DNA of 64,000 nt from a sulfur-oxidizing endosymbiont of Gigantopelta aegis (GTDB lineage: Bacteria; Pseudomonadota; Gammaproteobacteria; GRL18): contig NZ_JAEHGE010000001.1 of the NCBI RefSeq assembly GCF_016097415.1, forward strand, positions 3,984,610 through 4,048,609, in the 5' to 3' direction. Positions 9,133 through 19,143 of the stretch are shown one piece after another. Positions within the stretch are counted from its first letter, which is position 1, and each line of letters opens with the position of its first letter. Made by a program: the position numbers and the translations under genes. The notes beneath the pieces were generated by a model. That model searched no databases and had not been told where the DNA came from. It saw only the letters and a program-made list of their open reading frames with translations.

Positions 9133-10551
9133 GTGATCACTAAAATTCTCATTGCAAATCGTGGTGAAATTGCCGTGCGAATCATTCGCGCCTGTGCAGA
9201 AATGAATATCACTTCTGTGGCTGTTTATGCCGATACCGATCGTCATGCCTTACATGTTAAAAAAGCCGATGAGGCTTATTGCCTTGGGCCTGATCCGGTA
9301 GCAGGCTATCTTAATGCCCACAGATTAGTCAACATTGCCCTTGCATCCGGCTGTGATGCCATTCACCCGGGTTATGGTTTTTTATCTGAAAACCCTCTTT
9401 TTGCCAAAATATGTGAACGCCGTAATATCAAGTTTATCGGCCCTCGTTCTGAAGTGATTGAAAATTTGGGCAATAAAACCCATGCCAGAGCAACCATGAT
9501 TGCTGCAGGCGTTCCCGTCACACCCGGCAGTGAAGGCAATCTTGCAAATATTACTGAAGCTTTATCCGTCGCCAAGACCATTGGTTATCCGGTAATGCTT
9601 AAAGCCACTTCCGGTGGTGGCGGTCGTGGCATTCGACTCTGTAACAACAAAACAGAATTAAAGAATAATTACCCCCGAGTCATTTCCGAAGCAACTAAAG
9701 CTTTTGGCTCTGCTGATGTGTTTATGGAGAAGTGTGTAGTCAATCCTAAACATATCGAAGTGCAAATTCTCGCCGATGAACATGGCAATGTTATCCATCT
9801 TTTTGAGCGCGACTGTTCCATCCAACGTCGTCATCAAAAGCTCATTGAAATCGCCCCTTCACCGCAATTAAGTCAGGCACAACGACTGGCTATTGGCGAT
9901 CTAGCCGTTAAAGCAGCCAAAGCCACGGGTTATAGCAATGCCGGCACGGTAGAATTTCTAATGGCTGAGGATGATCAGTTTTACTTCATGGAAGTCAATA
10001 CACGCTTACAGGTTGAACATACCATCAGTGAACAGATAACCGGTATTGATATCGTTCAGGAGCAATTTAGAATTGCCAGTGGCCTGAAATTACGCTTTAA
10101 ACAAGCGGATATACAAATTCGTGGCTATGCCATGGAGTTTCGTATTAATGCCGAAGATCCTAAAAATGATTTTCTGCCCTCTTATGGCCGGATTACCCGT
10201 TATCTAGCACCCGGTGGGCCGGGGGTTAGAACCGATGCCGCCATTTATACCGGCTATGTTATTCCACCTTATTATGATTCGATGTGTGCCAAACTCATTG
10301 TATGGGCATTGGAATGGGATGAAGTTATTCAGCGTTCTAAACGGGCTTTAAAAGACATGGGTGTTTATGGGGTAAAAACAACTATCCCCTACCAATATGC
10401 CATTTTAAGTAATGAAGAGTTTATCAATGGCTCATTTAATACCAGTTTTGTAGAACAGCACCCTGAGCTTGTTAACTACTCGGTTAAGTGTTCTAAGCAG
10501 CATGTTGCATTAGCATTTGCAGCAGCAATAGCTGCACATCAGGGAATGTGA
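9133..10551 (+). CDS. pycA: Pyruvate carboxylase subunit A (biotin carboxylase)
   Basis: A 472-residue biotin carboxylase with the N-terminal KILIANRGEIAVRIIRAC, the ATP-grasp glycine loop GGGGRGIRLC near residue 165, and MEVNTRLQVEHTISEQITG near residue 290. It carboxylates biotin with bicarbonate and ATP for a carboxyltransferase partner. The start is GTG at 9133, preceded by an AGGGGG ribosome site; the ATG two bases upstream is out of frame and hits TGA at once. The next gene is pycB on the same strand, which marks this as the two-subunit pyruvate carboxylase rather than accC. The gene is intact although its partner is interrupted. Confidence 0.88.
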   Translation: MITKILIANRGEIAVRIIRACAEMNITSVAVYADTDRHALHVKKADEAYCLGPDPVAGYLNAHRLVNIALASGCDAIHPGYGFLSENPLFAKICERRNIKFIGPRSEVIENLGNKTHARATMIAAGVPVTPGSEGNLANITEALSVAKTIGYPVMLKATSGGGGRGIRLCNNKTELKNNYPRVISEATKAFGSADVFMEKCVVNPKHIEVQILADEHGNVIHLFERDCSIQRRHQKLIEIAPSPQLSQAQRLAIGDLAVKAAKATGYSNAGTVEFLMAEDDQFYFMEVNTRLQVEHTISEQITGIDIVQEQFRIASGLKLRFKQADIQIRGYAMEFRINAEDPKNDFLPSYGRITRYLAPGGPGVRTDAAIYTGYVIPPYYDSMCAKLIVWALEWDEVIQRSKRALKDMGVYGVKTTIPYQYAILSNEEFINGSFNTSFVEQHPELVNYSVKCSKQHVALAFAAAIAAHQGM

Positions 10552-11486
10552 GATTTAATGTTTATTGTTTGTAATTACTCAGTATTTTGTAGCATATAGA
10601 TAGAGTATCCGGTTGAATACGGAATATTACTGAATAATTACTCATGTTTAGTCAATTATCTTGGAATATAACAATGGCAAAGATTCGGGTTACTGAGACT
10701 GTTTTGAGAGATGGGCATCAGTCGCTTATTGCTACTCGTATGCGTACGGATGATATGTTACCTATTTGTGAGAAGCTTGATAGTATAGGTTTCTGGTCTT
10801 TAGAGGTTTGGGGCGGTGCTACTTTTGATAGTTGCATTCGCTTTTTAAAGGAGGATCCCTGGGAGCGTTTACAGTTACTAAAAAAGGCCTTGCCTAATAC
10901 CCCTTTACAAATGTTATTGCGGGGTCAAAACTTGTTGGGCTATCGTCATTATTCTGATGACTTAGTCATAGCGTTTATTAAATTATCAGCTCAAAATGGC
11001 ATTGATGTCTTTCGGGTTTTTGATGCCATGAACGATGTGCGTAACTTAAAAACATCGATTAAAGCCATCAAAAAAAATAATAAACATGCTCAGGGAGCTA
11101 TTTCATATACTACTAGCCCGGTTCATAATAATAAAATATTTGTCAAAATGGCCAAGCAAATGCAAAGCATGGGCTGTGATTCTATTGTAATAAAAGATAT
11201 GGCGGGCTTGCTCACGCCTTATAATACCTATGAGCTAGTTTCTGCACTGGTTGATGCACTGATTGTGCCTGTCCATATTCATTCTCATGCCACTTCTGGT
11301 CTGGCGGCAATGTGTCAATTAAAGGCACTGGAGGCTGGCTGTGAAGGTATTGATACGGCCACTTCATCCTTTGCCGAAGGTACTAGCCACCCTACCACAG
11401 AGAGCAAGCCGACAAATAAAGGTGTTGATAAATGCGATAAATTAAGCTATTATTCTTGTAAAATCAACATTTAAGGGGATATCTAA

Positions 11487-13248
11487 ATGGATAAAATATC
11501 TTCTGATATAAAACAACCAAGAATTCCAGTTGAAATTAACGATATTCAGGTTAATTTTTGCAAAAATCCATTGTGCCAAAATTATGGTGTTCCTGCCAGC
11601 ACAGAAAGCCAAGTTAAACTCCATAAATCACAAAAAGACTGCTACAAATTATCAAGTGGTAGTCGAAAGCCAGTTACTAAACTGATTTGCAAGTCTTGTA
11701 ATGAGTTATTCCCAGTTAAGAGCAATCAAGGAATTTGGGATGAATTACAGCGAATTGAAGAATATTTAAAAGAAACTCCAGAGGTGTCATGCCCTGATAA
11801 TTCATGTAAAAATAATCTCATTAGTATTAAGTTAGGAAAAGAATTTTACCAGTCTTTTGGGAAAACAAAATCAGGTTCTAGTCGTTATCGATGCAAGTCT
11901 TGTAAGAAAACATTTTCAGTTAAACAATCTACAACTGGTCAAAAACAGCCTCATAAAAACAATCTTATTTTCAAACTTCTAATGAATAAATCCCCTTTAA
12001 GGCGAATCTGTGAAGTTGCTGATGTTGGTATGGCGACTGTTTATGCAAAAATTGATTTTCTGCATAAACAGTGCATGACCTTTGTATCAGAAAGAGAACA
12101 GAGGTTAATTAAAAGCAATATAAAGCGACTTTATGTTAGCGTGGATAGACAGGAATATATTGTTAATTGGACAAGACGAGAAGATAAACGAAATATTAAA
12201 CTTTCAGCAATCGGTAGTGCTGACAATGAAACAGGCTACGTATTTCAAATGAATTTAAACTATGATCCTTGTATTAGCCCTATTGAAATAGAAGAAAATG
12301 CTTTATCTGTTAATGATTATAATGCCCAATACGCCTATCGAAAACATGCAAGATTCTGGTTGAATGGTGATTATAAAGAGAGTGTGAAAAATTCAAGATC
12401 CAAAAGACAAATGGATCATCTTTAAGTGCCGATATATCAGCAACATACAAGGATGCAATTTCTCGTGATGATATAGAAGAATCAGAAGCTCTCTATCAAG
12501 TACAAAAATTGCCTCAAAATGGAATGCAGATCCATTCTGAATATACGATGTATGGACATTTCTTTTTATACATAAATTGTTCAGTGGTGTTGAAAAAATC
12601 AGATTCTTTTTAGATCAAGATTCTGGAATGAGAGCAACCTGCTTAACAGCTTTCCATAACGAAATAAAAAATAGAAGCTGTGATGCTTTTATGTTCGAAT
12701 AACAAAGGATTTAACTGTTGATGAAAAGCGGAGAACTTTAAATGATTCCAGGAACTATTTTTCAGATCAGCAAAAAGAACACCCTGATTTATCAAAAAAT
12801 AAAATAAAATTAAAAATAATAAAAGATCGATTAGAAAACATGCAGGAAATTGGAAACTGGAAAGATAAATGGCTTTTACACCCTTTTCCTAATATGTCTG
12901 AACCAGAAAAAGCGATTTGTTATCTTACTGATTATGGTGACTATGATGAAGACCATCAGGCATGGTTATATAACAAAGCCTCCATGCATGGGATTGATAA
13001 TTTTTTATGCAGGTTAGACGTAGATTATCATTATTAGAGCGAGCTATTTCATCTGCCAGCAGTTCTGGCAGAAGGTGGTATGGGTATTCTGCTTACAACC
13101 CAAAGAACATTGTTAAGTTACTCGATATATTCCGAGTTTATTATAATTATTGTATTGCAGGAAAAGACAAAAAACACCCGCTATGCGTTTAGGTCTGGCA
13201 AAAGGCATTGTTAGTCCAGAAGACATCATTTATTTTTCACCTAATTAA
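11487..13248 (+). pseudogene. Double zinc-ribbon DDE-type transposase of the pycB transposon (frameshifted)
   Basis: The first 313 residues (to 12425) read cleanly. They hold two cysteine clusters, CKNPLCQNY...CKSCNELF and CPDNSC...CKSCKKTF, then a helix-turn-helix-like stretch CEVADVGMATVYAK and a likely first catalytic Asp in LYVSVDRQEY. After correcting one-base losses (about 12405, 12555, 12692, 13003, 13174) the frame continues with FFLDQDSGMRAT (likely second Asp), FFMQVRRRLSLLER and the transposase-like tail TPAMRLGLAKG, ending at TAA 13248. The corrected length is about 590 residues. I infer it moves the element whose ends flank it. The losses are mostly in A or T runs and no substitution-type stop is needed to explain the breaks, so the gene may be intact in the organism. 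Confidence 0.72.
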
Positions 13249-13260
13249 CTATGAGCCATT

Positions 13261-16200
13261 ATGAATAAAACAATTTTCAAACAACTTAAGAAAGACAAAG
13301 GTAACTGGCTCAATGAAACAGAAGTACGCCAGGGATGGATAAAGATTATTGGTGATGCTTTAAATATTCCTTTTCAAATGGAGAGGCAAAGAGTTGATGC
13401 CAGTTATAACAGAGTTATTATTGAATTTAAGGATAAGGGCTTATTTAATGGCAGTACTTCCAGTTCTGCATTTAAAAATGCGGTGTTTGATCGCTTAAAA
13501 AATATATCCCGACTCGTGCTAAACTCGAATCCCTCGACAATGAGGATTATATTGGAATAGTTACCGATGCAGAGCATATTGCATTTGCACGGTACAGCCG
13601 AGGAAAAATAGTTCATGATGCATTATTACCATTAAGTGAATCCAGTGTATCTTTGATAGTTAAGGCTCTGACTGATTGTAAATGGGTTCCTGTTACATCA
13701 GAAAATCTAATCACTGATTTTGGTCATAGTTCTGATGCTGGCTGTAATATGTTACAGGCTTTATCTGACGCATTATCAGAGCGACTGGAAAAGAAAAATA
13801 ATAATAAAATAAAATGATCTTTGAAGAGTGGAAAGCTCTTTATGGACAAACATCAAATCTTTCCATCAGCCAAGTGAATGGGATTCTTGATAATATTGGA
13901 TTTCAAGTCAATTTCTCTGAACAAAAAAGTCTGAAGAATTGAAGATCCCTGTTGCACTTTTTGTCATACATACTTACAACTCTCTTTTGATAAAAATTCT
14001 TGGTGCAGAAGTTGTTGCCGAACATGCACTAACCACTTATAAAGGATTTATCAGAGAAACAGTCAGCCTTGATGGTCAATTATTAATTGACCGAATGGAA
14101 TATGAAATTGAACAGGGTAATTTCTTTTCTGGTGCTGGAATAAATGGGTTTGGAGAAGAAGTTATTTTCAGTTGGTATCTTGATGTTGCAAGATTGAAAC
14201 AACATCAAGCCAAAATAATTGATGGATTAAAAGGTATTTTGCTTTCATTCTCCATGTATAGAGCGGATAAATTAACTTCCGCACGTTCAAAAGATGTTCT
14301 TAAGTCGTTTTATCAAGATCTCGTGCCAAATGAGCTACGAAAAGTCTGGGTGAAGTTTATACACCAGAATGGTTGGTTGAAGTCACTCTGGATAGAATCA
14401 ATGTAAAAATTTTTTAACTCAACGATTTCTTGATCCAACATGTGGTTCAGCTTCTTTCTTACTGGCTTTAATCAGGAAAATAAAAATACAAGCAACAGAT
14501 GATGGGTGGGGTGATTTAGAAGTGTTAAAACACATCATAAACAATGTCTGGGGCTTTGATTTAAATCCTTTAGCAGTCCAGACTGCCCGAGTGAATATAT
14601 TAATCGCTATTTCTGATTTATTAGACAATAACAAAGGAACAGATATAGAAATACCGATTCTTTTAGCGGATGCAGTGTATTCCCCAGCTCGAAATCCTAA
14701 AAAGATGAATTGATTGTCTCTTATAAAATTGGTAGTGAAGTAGCCGATCTTGAAATTTTATTGCCTTCAGAATTGGCTTTTGATAGAAGTCGTTTAGATT
14801 CCGTATTTTTACTAATGGATAATTTAGTTTCAAAAAGTACTCAGTGGCGTGAGACAGAAAAAAAATTAATACAAAAAAATTAATTACATCCAATGAAATG
14901 AAAGAATGGAGATCACCACTCAAGCATACTTATGAAAAAATTCTGGATTTACATGAAAGAAACTGGAATGGTATCTGGTTTCGTATAGTGCGTAATTTCT
15001 TCTGGTCTGCTATTGCAGGAAAGTTTGATGTGGTTGTTGGTAATCCACCTTGGGTCAGATGGTCAAAATTACCCGAATTATACCGTGAACGTATAAAGCC
15101 AACCTGTGATCATTATGGAATTTTCTCAAAAACAAAATTTCATGGTGGAAATGAACTTGATATATCAGGAATGATCACCTATACCGTTGCAGATAAATGG
15201 CTCAAAGATGAAGACGGAATTTTAGCATTTGTTATCACGCAAACTCATTTTCAATCACCATCTTCAGCAGGTTTTCGATCATTTTATATCGGAAATAATC
15301 AGATCATTCAACCTGTAGGGATTGATGATCTAAAAGCTTTAAAGCCATTTCCTGATGCAGCCAATAAAACAGCTATTTTTATTGCTAAAAAATGCAAAGG
15401 TAACACAATAAAATATCCTATACCCTATGCTATATGGGAAGCGGCTAAAGGAAATAAAAAGCAATCCCTGCTCACCTCACAAAACAAGAAGCTCTTGATT
15501 CAGTTGACATTGATAAGTGTGAGGCAACCCCTGTTACGGGAGGTGATTCACCATGGGCTATTACACCGAAAGGTGGTTTTAAAGCATTTAAAAGATCACT
15601 GGTGCAAGCACTTGGGTTAACGGCAGAAAAGGAGTAACCACAGAATTAAATGGTATTTATTTTGTAAAAATTATTGATACAAATAAAAATAATAATTTGG
15701 TGCAAATTAAAACCTGCCCTGACTTTGGAAGAAATGAAAAAGTAAAACCAGCAAGAAAGTTTTGGATAGAACCTGATTTTCTATATCCTTTAGTTAAGGG
15801 GCTGGAGATATACAGGAATGTTATGTCTCAATCAAAAAGATTTATATGTACTGGTGCCTAATAAGGATCACAAAACAGTTATTAGAAGATTGTGAAAATG
15901 ACATGGAAGACAAACCAAAGTGTGAAGGATTTTTAGCACCTATCAAGACCAGCTTATTTTAAGATCAACATATAGCAAACGAATGACAGAACACGCACCT
16001 TATTTCTGTATTTCAAATGTTGGCAGTTATACTTTCGCACCATTTAAAGTGGTATGGCCTGAACAGCCTGGCAATAAATCATTTAGAGCGGCAGTCATTA
16101 CAAAAGGTAACGATCCTATCAGTGGTCAAAAAGTTTTTGTTCCCGACCACAAATTGTTTTTGTTGATTTTATGATTCAGAGCCAGCCTATTATCTTTGTG

Positions 16201-16424
16201 GTTTACTAAACAGCTCTACAGTACAAGCTTTTATTGATAGTCATAATATTTCAATTCAAGTGGGTAATGTGTTTAAACACATGAATTTACCAGAATTTGA
16301 TGCAGATAATAAGAAACATAAAGAGTTATCAGCATTAAGTGAAGTAGCACATAATGAAGATAACAAAATCAAAAGACAAGCATTGTTAAAAACTATTTCT
16401 AAACTTGGAAATTCATTACTTTGA
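13261..16424 (+). pseudogene. Type IIG-like restriction-methyltransferase (frameshifted)
   Basis: The corrected frame gives about 1,060 residues from MNKTIFKQLKKDKGNW. The N-terminal part has RVDASYNRVIIEFKDKG, which fits a PD-(D/E)XK nuclease core. The centre has methyltransferase motif I FLDPTCGSASFLL (about 14435) and motif IV VVGNPPWVRW (about 15040), typical of N6-adenine methylases. The C-terminal part, with AYYLCGLLNSSTVQAF, resembles specificity regions of Eco57I-type enzymes. One chain would thus methylate and cut DNA. At least twelve single-base losses break it (for example near 13498, 13931, 14346, 14406, 14697, 14874, 15462, 15967, 16140 and 16169). Most are in homopolymers, and no other kind of stop was noticed. 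It starts 12 bases after the transposase stop. Which bases it recognises cannot be told. Confidence 0.75.
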
Positions 16425-18101
16425 GCAAATATGGGTGTTTTTATACAAAAATATCAACACCTTTGTTTATCGGCTTGCACAGAGAGCATGGTGGCAGCGC
16501 TTGTTGGCACAAAATATGACACTCAACTTGATTTGCCAGCACTACAGGCAATTGGCAGTTATTTTTATCAAGTACGTAAAAATATCATCAGTTTGAAAGT
16601 GAATTTACCGGACTGGATACTCGGGTACAAGTTAATCAAGTGCCCGGAGGAATGATTTCTAACTTATCAAATCAGTTAAGAGAACAAGGTGAATTAACTC
16701 GCATGAATGATGTGCTCGATGAAATACCCAGAGTTCGTGCTGAATTAGGCTATCCACCCTTGGTTACACCGACCTCACAGATCGTTGGCACTCAAGCGGT
16801 ATTAAATGTCCTAACCGGTGAACGCTATAAAACCATCACCAATGAAGTCAAACTGTATTTCCAAGGCAAATACGGTAAAGCACCTGGTAAAATCCACAAG
16901 AAAACACAGCAATTAGCGATAGGTAATGAAGATGTCATTGACTGTCGTCCTGCTGATTTACTCAAACCTGAATTAGCCCAGCTAAAAAAGCCATTGGGAA
17001 ATTAGCAAAAATAAAAAAGATGTGATGATTTATGCCATGTTTCCAGATATCGGTAAGGACTTTTTAGAACAACGTGTTGCTGGCACTCTAGAGCCTGAAT
17101 ACCTACAAGCCATGGGTGAAACGGAGGCTGTCTGTCCTAGCGCACCCACTGAGTTTTTAATCACCTTACACGGTGAAGAATACCATATTAAAGTCACAGG
17201 TACTGGCCATCCTAGTCAAGAGAGACGCCCTTTTTATATGAGTTTAGATGGTGTCCCTGAAGAGTTACAGGTTGAAATTTTATCTGAAATTGATACCACA
17301 GGATCTGGCATTGCCAGTACCGGTAAAAGCAGCAAGCAGCCCAAGGCCACTGAACCGGGTCATGTGACGACATCCATGCCCGGTGTCATTGTCGATGTAT
17401 TAGTTAAGGCAGGTGATAAAGTTGAGGCTGGCACACCGCTTATTATTACTGAAGCCATGAAAATGGAAACAGAAATTCAAGCGCCCATATCAGGCAAAAT
17501 AAGCCGGGTTTATGTTGCTAAAGGTGATACCGTCAATCCTGATGAGATTTTAATTGCTATTGAGTAAAGAGCAAACTAGAGACTAATCCAGCCCAAATTA
17601 GCAAACAATGCCAGCACAATAAAGCCACTAATAACATGTGCTAGCACATTAAATGCTTTTGCAAAAGAATGTTTGCTAACACGTTTTTCCTCATCATGAA
17701 CAACTTTGGGCTGATTTTCTAAGACATCATCCCGAAAAGCACGCGATAATATTGTATGGCTTTTTTACTCTTTTTCTTATACCAAATGAGCACACTGACA
17801 ATAGCAATAGACACAACACCAAAAAGTGGATTAATCAAGAGAAAATAATTGACGAAATCTTCAAATGTTTCCGGTACAAAATAATTAACAATCTGGCTTA
17901 TATGCACAAAAAGTTATAGAGTGGATTGCTAGAACTTGCAGCGGGTGAAATAGGAAACTGCCATAACCATAAGGCGATTAAAACATAAAGAAGCGTTAGG
18001 CGAGCCAGAATACGATAAATACCCTGGCGAACATCAACCCATGAGTGTATAGCTGTTTTATGCTCAGTGAAAGACTTCTGGCTCATAGGCACATTATCAA
18101 T

Positions 18102-19143
18102 CTTGATTACCCACAAAGCTCCGCCATATTTCGATAATTATACTATAATTATACTATAATTAAAGTATAGATTATGTGTGGAGTAGAATGATGTCAAAAA
18201 ATAAAATTCAGTTTCAAGAAGGTTATAGTTTATTTGAGCTTTTTAATGATTATGGCACTGACAAACAGTGCCGACAAGCCTTATTTAAATGGAAATTTCC
18301 TGATGGATTTGTTTGCCCAGAGTGTGGCAATAAGACTTATTGCACTCTAGAACATCGCCATCTTTATCAGTGCCACCATTGTCATCATCAGACATCAGCA
18401 ACCTGTGGGACAATATTTGATAGTACCAAACTGCCTTTATCTAAGTGGTTTTTAGCGATTCATCTTATGACTCAATTGAAGACAGCGGTTTCAGCATTAG
18501 AATTAAAGAGACAGCTTAAGGTAAGCTACAATACAGCCTGGAGTATGAAACAAAAGATCATGCAGGTTATGAAAGAACGTGATGACAGTAAACCTTTATC
18601 AGGCATCATTCAAATTGATGATGCCTACTGGGGTGGTGAGCACAGAGGCGGCTCCAGAGGTCGTGGTTCAGAAAATAAAACACCGTTCGTTGCAGCCGTT
18701 TCTACTAATGAAGATGGACACCCGATTGCAATGAATTTAAATGTGCTTAAAGGGTTTAAATCCAGTGAAATAAAACGATGGGCACAAACTCATTTAACAC
18801 CTGGAAGTACTGTTTACTCAGATGGGTTAAATTGTTTTCCTGCGGTTAAAGAAGCTGACTGTAAGCATGTTCCAATCGTCACGGGTGGTGGTGCGGCAAG
18901 TGTTGATAAAATTGAGTTTATCTGGGTTAACACTATGATAGGTAATATTAAAAACTCTATGAAGGGAAGCTATCATTCCATTAACTCAAAACATTTACCT
19001 CGGTATCTTGCTGAATTTTGTTATCGGTTTAATAGACGCTTTAACTTAAAAGACATGATGCCAAGGTTTTTATGCGTGGCGATGAAAACGCCACCTATGA
19101 ATGGAAAGCTCCTAAAAATGGCGGAGCTTTATGGGTAATCAAG
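18102..19143 (+). mobile_element. IS1595-like insertion sequence, copy 1 (intact)
   Basis: 1,042 bp with ends CTTGATTACCCA(C/T)AAAGC continuing into CTCCGCCAT in inverted orientation, flanked by the 8-bp target duplication TTATCAAT at 18094-18101 and 19144-19151. It contains one intact transposase gene. Two 11-bp tandem units lie upstream of the gene at 18138-18159. It sits inside the DUF2235 gene. A second copy of the same element is at 29425-32405. Confidence 0.93.
18188..19138 (+). CDS. IS1595-family transposase (ISXO2-like)
   Basis: About 316 residues. A zinc-ribbon region CPECGNKTYC...YQCHHCHHQT is followed by a helix region KRQLKVSYNTAWSMKQKIM and the catalytic domain with IIQIDDAYWGGEHRGG and TVYSDGLNCFPAV, then the family C-terminus RYLAEFCYRFNRRF. 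This is the IS1595/ISXO2 arrangement. GTG at 18176 opens the frame, but ATG at 18188 or 18191 with GGAG upstream is a better start. The gene is intact, so this copy may supply transposase to other copies. Confidence 0.88.
   Translation: MMSKNKIQFQEGYSLFELFNDYGTDKQCRQALFKWKFPDGFVCPECGNKTYCTLEHRHLYQCHHCHHQTSATCGTIFDSTKLPLSKWFLAIHLMTQLKTAVSALELKRQLKVSYNTAWSMKQKIMQVMKERDDSKPLSGIIQIDDAYWGGEHRGGSRGRGSENKTPFVAAVSTNEDGHPIAMNLNVLKGFKSSEIKRWAQTHLTPGSTVYSDGLNCFPAVKEADCKHVPIVTGGGAASVDKIEFIWVNTMIGNIKNSMKGSYHSINSKHLPRYLAEFCYRFNRRFNLKDMMPRFLCVAMKTPPMNGKLLKMAELYG

Larger units (their letters stand above)
11405..16477 (+). mobile_element. 5.07 kb transposon carrying transposase and restriction-methyltransferase
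   Basis: The element interrupts pycB. Its ends are inverted repeats of about 26 bases with two mismatches: the left end begins CAAGCCGACAAATAAAGG and the right end, read inward, begins CAAGCCGATAAACAAAGG; both continue TGTTGATA. It is flanked by CACAGAGAG at 11396-11404 and 16478-16486, a 9-bp target duplication (7 bp if one more base pair is counted in the repeats). Inside are a DDE-type transposase gene at the left and one large restriction-modification gene at the right. A 9-bp duplication and a zinc-ribbon transposase are reminiscent of the IS1/IS1595 superfamily; the family assignment is inference. Confidence 0.88.
10674..17567 (+). pseudogene. pycB: Pyruvate carboxylase subunit B / oxaloacetate decarboxylase alpha, split by transposon
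   Basis: The 5' part (10674-11404) encodes the carboxyltransferase domain from MAKIRVTETVLRDGHQSL to SFAEGTSHPTTES. After the transposon the frame resumes at 16487 with MVAALVGTKYDTQLDLPAL and runs through VPGGMISNLSNQLREQG to a C-terminal biotin domain with the biotinyl motif EAMKMET near 17455. The protein would transfer CO2 between carboxybiotin and pyruvate. Besides the insertion, three single-base deletions in A runs (16578-16582, 16984-16989, 17007-17011) break the 3' part. The start ATG at 10674 is preferred over 10644 because it gives the family N-terminus. Removing the insert and one copy of the 9-bp duplication restores the frame exactly. Confidence 0.9.

Noticed and set aside
13261-16424. 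Restriction gene read as several small separate genes
   Set aside because: The fragments join into one continuous protein after one-base repairs, with nuclease, methylase and specificity parts in the normal Type IIG order.
18176-18187. GTG start for the IS1595 transposase, four codons upstream
   Set aside because: The ATG codons at 18188/18191 have GGAG at a better distance, and the family N-terminus starts there.
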